33,555 nt of DNA from Desulfocurvus sp. Lineage in GTDB: Bacteria; Desulfobacterota; Desulfovibrionia; Desulfovibrionales; Desulfovibrionaceae. This document shows, piece after piece, positions 1-7,138 of this stretch; the stretch's first letter is position 1, and each line of letters starts with the position of its first letter. Location: positions 51,008 through 84,562 of the forward strand of contig JAIMKR010000012.1 in NCBI GenBank assembly GCA_020692325.1. Reading direction: 5' to 3'. The position numbers and the translations under genes are program-made. The notes beneath the pieces were generated by a model. That model was given only the letters and a program-made list of their open reading frames with translations. It had not been told where the DNA came from and made no database searches.

Positions 1-497
1 CGGGCAAGAAGCTGCTGTTCATGGGCTGTGAGTTCGGCCAGTGGAACGAGTGGAACTGCCAGGGCGAGCTGGATTGGATGCTGCGTGATTTTCCCACGCA
101 CGCGGGCGTGACGAGGCTGGTGGGCGACCTCAACCACATTCTGTGCTCCCGGCCGGCCATGTTCGAGGCCGACACCTCCTGGGACGGCTTCGAGTGGATG
201 GACTTCCGAGACTGGCGCAACTCCGTGATCTCCTTCGCCCGCAAGGCCCCGGGACGCGAGCCCGTGCTCTGGGTGTTCAACTTCACCCCCGTTGTGCGCG
301 AGGGCTATGATGTGCGCTGCCCCGGCGAGGGCTGGTGGCGGGAGATTCTCAACTCCGACGCCGAAATTTATGGCGGTTCCAATGTGGGCAACGGCGGCGG
401 CCGGCAAGCCGAGCGGGGCGGCGACGCCACGCACCTCACGCTGACCTTGCCGCCGCTGGCCGCGCTGGCCTTTTCCCGCGCGGACGAGGGCGTCTGA
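1..497 (+). CDS. glgB: 1,4-alpha-glucan branching enzyme, C-terminal part
   Basis: Partial gene; the 5' part lies before the window and the frame is open from base 3. The visible 164 residues match the end of GlgB, the GH13-family enzyme that makes alpha-1,6 branches in glycogen in the cytoplasm. The diagnostic stretch [18 protein letters not shown] corresponds to the conserved GKKLLFMG(N/S)EFGQ region of the catalytic barrel. It is followed by the LDW motif and a beta-rich C-terminal domain ([15 protein letters not shown] ... [20 protein letters not shown]) that ends in the usual LPPLAALAF. The stop codon is TGA at 495-497. Family assignment is firm. No other glycogen genes are visible in the window. 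Confidence 0.95.
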   Translation, partial: GKKLLFMGCEFGQWNEWNCQGELDWMLRDFPTHAGVTRLVGDLNHILCSRPAMFEADTSWDGFEWMDFRDWRNSVISFARKAPGREPVLWVFNFTPVVREGYDVRCPGEGWWREILNSDAEIYGGSNVGNGGGRQAERGGDATHLTLTLPPLAALAFSRADEGV

Positions 498-510
498 GGC
501 GCTCGCGCCG

Positions 511-550
511 CCCCAACGATTTGGAACGACCCGAAACGGTCTGAAACGAC
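511..550 (+). repeat. Four 10-bp-phased AACGRY repeats before pdxA
   Basis: Four consecutive 10-base units each end in AACGRY: AACGAT at 515-520, AACGAC at 525-530, AACGGT at 535-540 and AACGAC at 545-550. They fill the end of the glgB-pdxA gap and stop three bases before the pdxA ATG. The spacing equals about one helical turn, so each core would face the same side of the DNA. A protein-binding array or an RNA-level role is inference; chance duplication is possible. Confidence 0.5.
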
Positions 551-553
551 AAG

Positions 554-1600
554 ATGGATGCGAACATGAGCAAAGCCTTTTCCGGCCGCAGGCTGGCCGT
601 CACTCTCGGCGACCCCTGCGGCCTCGGCCCGGAGCTGGTCGTGCACGGTCTGGGCGGTGGGCCGGCTTGCGACGAGCAGCTCGTCGTCATCGGGCCGCTC
701 GGCCCCCTTGAACGCGCCCTGGCCGGCGCACCGCGTTTTTTCGAAACCGTGCCCGCGCGCGACGCGGCGGACGCCGCCGCGAGGCTCGACGCCCTCGGTC
801 CTGGTGTTTTTCTCGTGGAGCCCGCCGGCCTCGCCGGCCTGTCCTTTCCGCCGGGCGAGGCCACGGTGAACGGCGGTCTCGCTGCCGGCCGCAGTCTGGC
901 CCTCGCCGTGGATATGGCCAGGGCCGGGACCATTCGCGGGCTGGTCACCTGCCCGCTGAACAAGGCCATGTTGCAGGCCGCCGGATTCCCTTTCCCCGGC
1001 CACACGGAGTTCCTGGCCGAGGGACTGGGCGTGGGCGCGGCCAACGTGACCATGCATTTGTGCGGCCCCATGCCCGAAACGCCGGATCAGCCCGTGCTGC
1101 GCGTCAGCCTCGTCACCACGCATCCGGCCCTGGCCGACGTCCCCCGGCTGGTGACGCGCGCGGCCGTGCTGCGGGCCATTCGCCACACGGCCGCGTTCGT
1201 GGCGCGGCTGGGGCTTTCCGGGCGCATCGGCGTGTGCGGGCTCAACCCTCACGCGGGGGAGAGCGGGCGCATCGGCCATGAGGATATGGACGTGGTGGCT
1301 CCGGCCGTGGAGCAGGCGCGCGCCCAGGGCATCGACGTGGAAGGCCCCATCCCGGCGGACACGCTGTTCCACTTCGCCGCGCGCGGGCGCTATCCGGCGG
1401 TCGTGGCCATGTACCACGACCAGGGGCTCGCTCCGCTCAAGTTGTTGCACTTCGGCGAGGCGGTGAACGTCACCCTTGGCCTGCCCATCGTGCGCACCAG
1501 CCCGGACCATGGCACCGGCTACGACCTCGTGGGCACGGGCACGGCCAAGCTCACGAGCTTTTCCGCCGCGCTGGACCTGGTGAGGCGGCTGGCCGGTTAG
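554..1600 (+). CDS. pdxA: 4-hydroxythreonine-4-phosphate dehydrogenase
   Basis: PdxA oxidises 4-phosphohydroxy-L-threonine with NAD in the DXP-dependent pathway to pyridoxal phosphate. The 348 residues are the normal family length. Visible family motifs in order: VTLGDPCGLGPE near the N-terminus, CPLNKAMLQAAG then PGHTEFLAE, TTHPALADVP, GLNPHAGESGRIGHED, MYHDQGLAPLK and RTSPDHGTGYDLVG. These include the histidines expected to bind the divalent metal. The start is not certain: ATG at 554 and ATG at 566 are both possible and neither has a good Shine-Dalgarno sequence. The gene begins 56 bases after glgB, and that gap holds the 10-bp-phased repeats. Confidence 0.96.
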   Translation: MDANMSKAFSGRRLAVTLGDPCGLGPELVVHGLGGGPACDEQLVVIGPLGPLERALAGAPRFFETVPARDAADAAARLDALGPGVFLVEPAGLAGLSFPPGEATVNGGLAAGRSLALAVDMARAGTIRGLVTCPLNKAMLQAAGFPFPGHTEFLAEGLGVGAANVTMHLCGPMPETPDQPVLRVSLVTTHPALADVPRLVTRAAVLRAIRHTAAFVARLGLSGRIGVCGLNPHAGESGRIGHEDMDVVAPAVEQARAQGIDVEGPIPADTLFHFAARGRYPAVVAMYHDQGLAPLKLLHFGEAVNVTLGLPIVRTSPDHGTGYDLVGTGTAKLTSFSAALDLVRRLAG

Positions 1601-1627
1601 GCGAAGCCGTCCGGGCGCGGATCGCGC

Positions 1628-2707
1628 ATGAGCAGAATCCACACGCACTACGACAACCTCAAGGTGGCGCGCAACGCCCCACCCGAGGTCATTCAGGCCG
1701 CGTATCGCGCCCTGTCCCTCAAACATCACCCGGACCACAACCCCGGCGATCCAGAGGCCGAGCGCATCATGGCGCTCATCAACGCCGCCTACGAGGTGCT
1801 CTCCGATCCGGTCAAGCGCGCGGATCACGACGCCTGGATTCGTCGGCGTGAGGCCGAGGAAGCCAAGTTGACGGCGGCGAACGCGGCGGCCCAGACGTCG
1901 GCGCAGTCCACAGAAACGACCGCCCAGGCGTCCGCGCGGTCGGCGTCGCAAACGTGGACGCGGCCGGAGCCGCCCGGTGGCCCTGCGGGGGCACAGGCCT
2001 CGGACCCGGCGGACGCGCATGGCGCGGGCTCGTCTTTCGGCGGCGCGGCGGGCACCGCGTCGGGCATGAGGGCGAATGCGGCGTCGCGAGGAAAAAGAAA
2101 GGGCGTTTTCGCCCATGTACGCCGGAACTGGCTTTACTACCTCGCGGCCGCGGCGCTGGTGTGGAGGCTGGGGCCGTGGAGCGCGCCCAAGGACTTCTCG
2201 CCGCCGCAGCCCTCACAGCCGGAACGCCCCACCGCCAAGGTGTCGCGCCGGCCGGCGTCCAAACACGCCCGCACGCCGGATGCGTCCGACGTTGCGGCCG
2301 GGCTTGCCGCGGCGGCCGCCAACGCCTCCGCGGAAGACGCCCAGACCGCTGGCTCCCATGCGGCTGGTCGGGCTTCGTCCGTCAACCGCTGCCGCGTGGT
2401 GCTGGACAACCGGCACGGCCCGGCGGCGCTTGTGGCGCGGCTGGTGCGGCTGGATGGCAGCGTGGCCACGCGGGAGTTCACCGTGCCCGCGCGCGGCAGC
2501 ATGACCGTGCGCGACGTGCCGCCCGGCGCGTACGAAGTGCGTTACCGCAATCCGGCCACGGGCGAGACGCGCAAGACCGAACCCTTCACGTTGCGCGAGG
2601 CGCAGGGCGATGACGGGCAGCTGCACTCGGACGTGCTGACGCTGACGACCTACGATGTGCCGGGCGGCAACATGCGCACCGCGCCGATGGGTGAGGGGGA
2701 GTTCTGA
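1628..2707 (+). CDS. Membrane-anchored J-domain protein
   Basis: The 359-residue protein has an N-terminal J domain (about residues 5-70) with the DnaK-stimulating HPD at 34-36. It lacks the Gly/Phe-rich and zinc-finger regions, so it is not DnaJ itself. An Ala/Thr/Ser-rich linker (about 75-150) follows, then a basic stretch and one hydrophobic helix (RNWLYYLAAAALVW, about 165-180). A second low-complexity linker leads to a C-terminal beta-rich domain (about 250-359). With the J domain in the cytosol, the C-terminus should lie in the periplasm. This suggests a specialised co-chaperone recruiting DnaK to the inner membrane; the client is unknown. It starts 27 bases after pdxA and converges on rfbA with a 15-base gap. 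Confidence 0.88.
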   Translation: MSRIHTHYDNLKVARNAPPEVIQAAYRALSLKHHPDHNPGDPEAERIMALINAAYEVLSDPVKRADHDAWIRRREAEEAKLTAANAAAQTSAQSTETTAQASARSASQTWTRPEPPGGPAGAQASDPADAHGAGSSFGGAAGTASGMRANAASRGKRKGVFAHVRRNWLYYLAAAALVWRLGPWSAPKDFSPPQPSQPERPTAKVSRRPASKHARTPDASDVAAGLAAAAANASAEDAQTAGSHAAGRASSVNRCRVVLDNRHGPAALVARLVRLDGSVATREFTVPARGSMTVRDVPPGAYEVRYRNPATGETRKTEPFTLREAQGDDGQLHSDVLTLTTYDVPGGNMRTAPMGEGEF

Positions 2708-2722
2708 TCGGGCGGCTGGGGG

Positions 2723-3589
2723 CTATCCCTTCAACACTTCCATCAAGTATTTCCCGTACTCGTTCTTGAGCATGGCGCGGGCGAGCTTTTCCAGCTGGGC
2801 GGCGTCGATGTAGCCCATGCTGTAGGCAATTTCCTCCACGCAGGCGATGCGCAGGCTCTGATTCTCCTGCACCATGCGCACGAAGTTGGCCGCGCGCAAA
2901 AGCGATTCGTGCGTGCCCATGTCCAGCCAAGCCCAGCCCCGGCCGCACAGCTCCACGCTCAGCTCTCCGCGCGCCAGATAGGCGTTGTTCAAATCGGTGA
3001 TTTCCAGCTCCCCGCGCGGCGAGGGCTGCAAATTCCGGGCGATGTCCACCACGTCGTTGTCGTAGAAGTACAGCCCGGTGACGGCGTAACGCGATTTCGG
3101 CGACGCCGGCTTCTCCTCGATGGACAGCACCTTGTTGTGCTCGTCGAACTCCACCACGCCGAAGCGTTCCGGGTCGCGCACGGGGTAGGCGAAGACGATG
3201 CCGCCTTTGTTCAGCCCGGCGCAGCGTCGCAGCACGCCGGAAAGTCCCTGGGCGTAAAAGATGTTGTCGCCCAGCACCATGCACACCGAGTCGTTGCCGA
3301 TGAACTCCGCGCCAAGGACGAAGGCCTGGGCGAGACCGTCGGGGTTCGGCTGCTCCACGTAGGAGAAATTCAGGCCGAGGCTCGAACCGTCGCCGAGCAT
3401 CTCGTGGAAGCGCGGCAGATCGGCCGGGGTGGAGATGATGAGAATGTCGCGGATGCCCGCCAGCATGAGCGTGGACAGCGGGTAGTAGATCATGGGCTTG
3501 TCGTACACCGGCAGGAGCTGTTTGCTGATGACCCGGGTGAGGGGATGCAGGCGCGTGCCGCTACCACCGGCGAGGATGATGCCCTTCAT
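2723..3589 (-). CDS. rfbA: Glucose-1-phosphate thymidylyltransferase
   Basis: RmlA/RfbA joins glucose-1-phosphate and dTTP to give dTDP-glucose, the first step toward dTDP-L-rhamnose and related surface sugars. The 288 residues match the short-form family length. The nucleotide-binding start [16 protein letters not shown] is intact, followed by [18 protein letters not shown], the metal-site region VLGDN (D108), EEKP, and the typical end [11 protein letters not shown]. The ATG at 3587-3589 is preceded on the minus strand by GGAG. A 10-bp-stem inverted repeat lies just upstream of that ribosome-binding site. The rest of the rhamnose pathway (rfbB, rfbC, rfbD) is not in the window, so the end product cannot be stated. 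Confidence 0.96.
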   Translation of the reverse strand: MKGIILAGGSGTRLHPLTRVISKQLLPVYDKPMIYYPLSTLMLAGIRDILIISTPADLPRFHEMLGDGSSLGLNFSYVEQPNPDGLAQAFVLGAEFIGNDSVCMVLGDNIFYAQGLSGVLRRCAGLNKGGIVFAYPVRDPERFGVVEFDEHNKVLSIEEKPASPKSRYAVTGLYFYDNDVVDIARNLQPSPRGELEITDLNNAYLARGELSVELCGRGWAWLDMGTHESLLRAANFVRMVQENQSLRIACVEEIAYSMGYIDAAQLEKLARAMLKNEYGKYLMEVLKG

Positions 3590-3602
3590 GTGCGCTCCAT
3601 GT

Positions 3603-3632
3603 CCGGCGCACGCGGTTTACATCGTGCGCCGG
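3603..3632 (-). promoter_or_regulatory. 10-bp-stem inverted repeat in rfbA leader
   Basis: CCGGCGCACG at 3603-3612 and CGTGCGCCGG at 3623-3632 are perfect reverse complements separated by 10 bases. The element sits 13 bases before the rfbA start and in the divergent gap to the DUF1614 gene. In rfbA mRNA it would form a strong hairpin directly before the GGAG ribosome-binding site. No U-run follows, so it is not a simple terminator. An operator or a translational control hairpin are both possible. Confidence 0.6.
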
Positions 3633-3717
3633 GGTTGTTAGGTTTCCTGGTTGGATACCCTGTTTGGCCCGTGCCTGGCAACCGCCGCGCCGCGCCCGCA
3701 ACGGACAAGGAGCCGCA

Positions 3718-4566
3718 ATGTTCTTCTTTCAGGCTGGCCCAGCGTTCTTCATAGGCGTTCTCTTCGCCATCCTCCTGGCCATTCTGTTCATCGTTCTGCC
3801 GGTGAGTCTGGTGGCCTCGGCCTTCGGCAAGCTGGGCCTCACCGGCGCGCAGGGACTGGCCGTGTTTCTGCTCACCATCGTGGGCAGCGGCTGGAACATC
3901 CCCGTCTGGCGCAGGCAGCGCCTCGTGCGTGGCGATCCCGCTCCGGCCAGCCGGTTGTTCAGCTTCGGCGGACATTTTCCCGGCCCCATGGGGCGCATGG
4001 GGCAAATGGGACGCCGGGGTCCCAACGTGGATGGGCCGCTCAACGGTCCATTGAATGGGCCGTTCAACTGGCAGGGGCGTTTCGGCCGCGATCTTTTCGG
4101 CCAGCGCCGCGAGGACGAGCTGACGCTTTCCGAGCAGGTGGTGGCGGTGAACGTTGGCGGCTGCTTGGTGCCTTGTCTGCTCTCGGCGTGGTTCTTGTGG
4201 CAGATGCAGACCGCAGGCGTTCTGGGCAACTGGATGATTCTCTGCCTGCTCATCCCCGCGTTGGCGTGCTATCTGCTGGCGCGGCCCACGCCGGGAGTTG
4301 GCATCGCCGTGCCTATCCTCCTGCCGCCTGCGGTGGCGGCCATGACGGCCATCCTGGTGGCCCCCGCCATTCCCGGGCACGAGTCTCTGGCGCCGCGCGC
4401 GGCCTACATGGCCGGAGCGCTCGGCACGTTGTTGGGTGCGGACCTGGGGCATCTGCTCAACCGGCGCACCCTGGCCGTCCTCGACGCGCCGCTCTTGTCC
4501 ATCGGCGGGGCCGGCACCTTCGACGGCATATTTCTCGCAGGCATCATCGCCGTGCTGCTGGCGTAG
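3718..4566 (+). CDS. DUF1614 family membrane protein
   Basis: An integral membrane protein of 282 residues with several hydrophobic helices: about residues 8-30, one near 38-55, and four or five more after residue 140. It matches my recollection of the DUF1614 family, including LGLTGAQGLAVFLLTIVGSGWNIPV near the N-terminus and the end GGAGTFDGIFLAGIIAVLLA. The family has no established function. Between the second helix and the C-terminal membrane block lies a Gly/Met/Asn-rich loop with MGRMGQMGRRG and GPLNGPLNGPFN repeats. The start at 3718 is set by AAGGAG at 3707-3712; an upstream in-frame ATG at 3664 has no such site. The next gene follows after 15 bases, so the two are probably co-transcribed. 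Confidence 0.85.
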   Translation: MFFFQAGPAFFIGVLFAILLAILFIVLPVSLVASAFGKLGLTGAQGLAVFLLTIVGSGWNIPVWRRQRLVRGDPAPASRLFSFGGHFPGPMGRMGQMGRRGPNVDGPLNGPLNGPFNWQGRFGRDLFGQRREDELTLSEQVVAVNVGGCLVPCLLSAWFLWQMQTAGVLGNWMILCLLIPALACYLLARPTPGVGIAVPILLPPAVAAMTAILVAPAIPGHESLAPRAAYMAGALGTLLGADLGHLLNRRTLAVLDAPLLSIGGAGTFDGIFLAGIIAVLLA

Positions 4567-4581
4567 CACAAAGGAGACGCC

Positions 4582-5379
4582 ATGGACGAATTGACCCTGC
4601 GCTTCAGCCGCCATGCGGGAACCGAGGCCGGACATCGGTTTTTTCTTTCCACCGCGCCGCTGCCTTCGGACGTTCCATGCGTGCGCCTGGACATCGCGGG
4701 TGCGCCACCCGCCTTGCGCGCCGGGCACGTGCTGCGCGGCGAACGCGAGGAGCACCGCGTGCTGGGGCGCTTCTGGTGGCCGGGTGTGGGGACGCTGACC
4801 GACGCGCCGTGCTGGCTTGTGGAGACCCTGGTGCCCGCGCCGGAAGGACTGAACGATGTGCGGACCCTTGCACTTTTCCGCAGCGGATTTGCACTGGCCT
4901 GGGTGACCCTGAGTGACAAGGGGGCGGCGGGGCAGCGTGAGGACGCCTCGGGGCCGCTCATCGAGAAGCTGGCGCGGGCGAAAATGGAGCTGTGCCTGGC
5001 GCGCGGTTTCGTGCTGCCGGACGATGAGCGCGCGCTGGCCGCGCTGCTTGTTCAGCTGGCGTTGGTGGATGGGTTCGACTTCATCTGCACCACGGGTGGT
5101 ACGGGCGTGGCCCCCCGCGACGTGACCCCGGAGGCGACCCTGCGCGTCATCGAGAAGCGTTTGCCCGGTTTCGAGCGCGCCATGACCATGACGAGTCTGG
5201 CCAAGACCCCACGCGGGGCGGTGTCGCGCGCGGTGTGCGGAACCCTCGGCGGGGCGTTCCTGGTGAACCTGCCCGGCAGTCCCAAGGCCGTGTCCGAATG
5301 CCTGGAGGTGGTGCTGCCCTCGGCCGCGCACGTCATCGAAAAGCTGCAGGGCGATCCATCTGATTGTGCAACATCCTGA
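4582..5379 (+). CDS. MogA/MoaB-type molybdenum cofactor protein with N-terminal extension
   Basis: MogA/MoaB proteins adenylylate molybdopterin before metal insertion. The C-terminal part, from about residue 105, has the family signatures: VTLSDKG, EDASGPLIEKL, CTTGGTGVAPRDVTPEAT (TGGTG near residue 171) and LPGSPKAV. The length of 265 residues exceeds single-domain MogA/MoaB (roughly 170-195). The extra N-terminal ~105 residues are beta-rich and of unknown kind. The start has AAGGAG eight bases upstream. It follows the DUF1614 gene by 15 bases, hinting at a functional link with that membrane protein. A separate moaE lies 4 kb downstream on the other strand. Whether it acts as MogA or MoaB cannot be told from sequence. 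Confidence 0.9.
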   Translation: MDELTLRFSRHAGTEAGHRFFLSTAPLPSDVPCVRLDIAGAPPALRAGHVLRGEREEHRVLGRFWWPGVGTLTDAPCWLVETLVPAPEGLNDVRTLALFRSGFALAWVTLSDKGAAGQREDASGPLIEKLARAKMELCLARGFVLPDDERALAALLVQLALVDGFDFICTTGGTGVAPRDVTPEATLRVIEKRLPGFERAMTMTSLAKTPRGAVSRAVCGTLGGAFLVNLPGSPKAVSECLEVVLPSAAHVIEKLQGDPSDCATS

Positions 5380-5398
5380 GACAATGATAGTTTTTTGA

Positions 5399-5430
5399 AC
5401 CTTGCGGTCCTTGGGACGAAGGTCTATAAA
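5399..5430 (+). promoter_or_regulatory. Probable tolC promoter with internal dyad
   Basis: TTGCGG at 5402-5407 and TATAAA at 5425-5430 are 17 bases apart, a fair sigma-70 pair about 75 bases before the tolC start. An imperfect dyad (ACCTT 5399-5403, GTCC 5407-5410, GGAC 5414-5417, AAGGT 5419-5423) occupies the spacer and the -35 element. This is where a repressor site would be expected. The protein that would bind it is unknown. Confidence 0.5.
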
Positions 5431-5450
5431 CGCACGTTTGAAAGCTGCCG

Positions 5451-5475
5451 ATACCATTGTCGCGCACAATGGGTA
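5451..5475 (+). promoter_or_regulatory. Hairpin in tolC leader
   Basis: CCATTGT (5454-5460) and ACAATGG (5466-5472) pair perfectly around a CGCGC loop. The stem extends by a further TA/TA past one bulged G. It lies between the probable promoter and the ribosome-binding site (AAGGA, about 5491-5495) of tolC. No U-run follows, so it is not an obvious terminator. It could be an mRNA 5' stabilising hairpin or an operator. Confidence 0.45.
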
Positions 5476-5504
5476 TGGAGAACTGGCGGCCACAAGGATA
5501 GCGA

Positions 5505-6920
5505 ATGATGCGTAGCATTGCATATGCCTATGTTTTCGTTTTGACGTTGGTTCTTGGCGTGGCGGCTTTCCTCCCCGAAGCCGCTCGGGCCCAGGCTTCC
5601 GCGACACCGGCCCGGGCGACGAAACCGCAGGCCCGGCCGGCGACCGTTCCCGGCGCTTCCCAGGCCGCTCCGTCCTCTTTCGACCTGAAGTCGGCGGTGG
5701 ATTTCGGTCTGGCCAACAACCCGACCATCGTCTCGGCGCGGGCGCAGCTGCTGGGCAGCGAGTACGCCAAGAACTCCGCCATGGCGAACATGCTGCCCAC
5801 GGCCTCCGCCAACTACGGCTTCACCTCCTACGACAGGCAGCCCAGGACCGCGGGTACCCCCAGTGGCGACCAGACCACTTGGACCGCCAACCTGAATCTG
5901 GACCAGCCGGTGTTCACGGGCTTTCGGCTGCTGTCCACCTATCAGAAGGCCAAGCTGGCCAAGGAGCAGAACGAGGCGCAGCTCACCAGCGCCGAACTTT
6001 CGCTCATCAGCGCCATTCAGACCAATTATCTCGCGCACCTCAAGGCCAAGATGGACGTGAAGAGCGCCGAGGACTCCGTGGCGCGCCTCAAGAGCCAGCT
6101 CAAGGTCACGCAGGCGTTTTATGACGTTGGGTTGAAGCCCAAGCTCGACGTGTTGCAGGCGCAGGTCGATCTCGCCACGTCGGAACAAACCCTGCTGATC
6201 GATCACAACAGCCTTGACACCACCCGCGCCAAGCTGAACTCCCTGCTGAATCTGCCGCTGGAGGCCCCGATAGAATACACGGGTGATCTGGCCTACACCC
6301 CCTTTTCCCTGACGCTGTCCGACTGCCTGGCCCAGGCCTATAAGAACCGGCCGGACATCAAGATCGGCGAGAAGAGCGTGGCCATGGCCGAGAAGGACAA
6401 GACCATCGCCGGCAGCCCGTTCTATCCGCAGGTCAGTGCGGACTACAACTACTACAAGACCGGCGACGGCCCCGACGTTCAGTCCAGCAAGTACCTTTCG
6501 AACCACAGCAAGGAATACTGGACCGTGGGCGCGAACGCCTCCTGGGCGTTCTTTCAGTGGGGCAGTACCTACAACTCGTTCAAAAGCAGCGGCGAGACCG
6601 TGAACAAGCTGCGCGCCGATCTGGAGAACACCAAGCTCGGGGCCGGGTTCGAGGTGAAGCAGTACATTCTGAACCAGCGCGCGGCCGCCGACCGCATCGA
6701 CGTGGCGCGCAAGGCCGTGGAGACCGCGCGTGAGAGCTACCGCATGGCCATGGCCCGCTATCAGGCCCAGGTGGGCACCAACACCGATCTGCTGACCGCG
6801 CAGGCCTCGGTGAGCAGCAGCGAGGCCCAGCTTTCCCAGGCGTTGGCCGACTACGGGACAGCGCTTTCCAACCTTTACGTGGCGATGGGCGAGAAAAACC
6901 CGCCGCTGGAGATCAAGTGA
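5505..6920 (+). CDS. tolC: TolC family outer membrane efflux protein
   Basis: A 471-residue protein of the outer membrane factor family, forming the exit duct for tripartite efflux pumps or type I secretion. It has a signal peptide (about residues 1-31, ending AARAQA), then a Pro/Ala-rich mature N-terminus. Two repeats of the outer membrane efflux domain follow, with long coiled-coil stretches such as residues 130-240 and 370-455. Typical family wording includes LANNPTIVSARAQLLGSE, ANLNLDQPVFTGF and ARYQAQVGTNTDLLTAQASVS. The start has AAGGA six to nine bases upstream. No inner-membrane pump or adaptor gene is adjacent. Instead the next gene overlaps its stop codon (TGATG) and an MltB-like enzyme follows. 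The symbol is given for the family; the pump it serves is unknown. Confidence 0.92.
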   Translation: MMRSIAYAYVFVLTLVLGVAAFLPEAARAQASATPARATKPQARPATVPGASQAAPSSFDLKSAVDFGLANNPTIVSARAQLLGSEYAKNSAMANMLPTASANYGFTSYDRQPRTAGTPSGDQTTWTANLNLDQPVFTGFRLLSTYQKAKLAKEQNEAQLTSAELSLISAIQTNYLAHLKAKMDVKSAEDSVARLKSQLKVTQAFYDVGLKPKLDVLQAQVDLATSEQTLLIDHNSLDTTRAKLNSLLNLPLEAPIEYTGDLAYTPFSLTLSDCLAQAYKNRPDIKIGEKSVAMAEKDKTIAGSPFYPQVSADYNYYKTGDGPDVQSSKYLSNHSKEYWTVGANASWAFFQWGSTYNSFKSSGETVNKLRADLENTKLGAGFEVKQYILNQRAAADRIDVARKAVETARESYRMAMARYQAQVGTNTDLLTAQASVSSSEAQLSQALADYGTALSNLYVAMGEKNPPLEIK

Positions 6921-7138
6921 TGGCCGGATTCGGTATCGGCTGGCGGCCTGGCGAGCCGCGTCCCCTTCCGGGGGTCAAGTGCCCGGCCTGCGGCGGCGGC
7001 ATGGAACTCGTCCGCTCCTGTCAGTCGGTGACGTTGCGTTGCTCGGCCTGTGGCGCCAAGTATCCGCTGACGGATTTCATCGACCAGATGGATGTCATCG
7101 AGGAGGTGTTGGGCATTGTGCCCCTGGACAGGATATAG
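6920..7138 (+). CDS. Small dual-CXXC zinc-ribbon-like protein
   Basis: A 72-residue protein with CPAC at residues 21-24 and CSAC at 41-44, a spacing typical of a zinc ribbon. A further Cys lies at 34, and the acidic/hydrophobic tail ends VLGIVPLDRI. It resembles the small (seleno)proteins with two CXXC motifs described from Desulfovibrio-type bacteria, in which one Cys can be selenocysteine. Here all are Cys and no in-frame TGA occurs. The ATG at 6920 overlaps the tolC stop (TGATG); a GTG at 6917 is also in frame. It is almost certainly translationally coupled to tolC. The function is unknown; metal binding is inferred from the cysteines. Confidence 0.8.
   Translation: MAGFGIGWRPGEPRPLPGVKCPACGGGMELVRSCQSVTLRCSACGAKYPLTDFIDQMDVIEEVLGIVPLDRI

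Noticed and set aside
368-2116. Minus-strand frame of about 580 codons opposite glgB, pdxA and the J-domain gene
   Set aside because: It is rich in Arg, Gly and His, spans three real genes, and has no family similarity that I can see.
6920-7138. Selenocysteine in the dual-CXXC protein
   Set aside because: All motif positions are Cys codons and no in-frame TGA occurs before the TAG stop.
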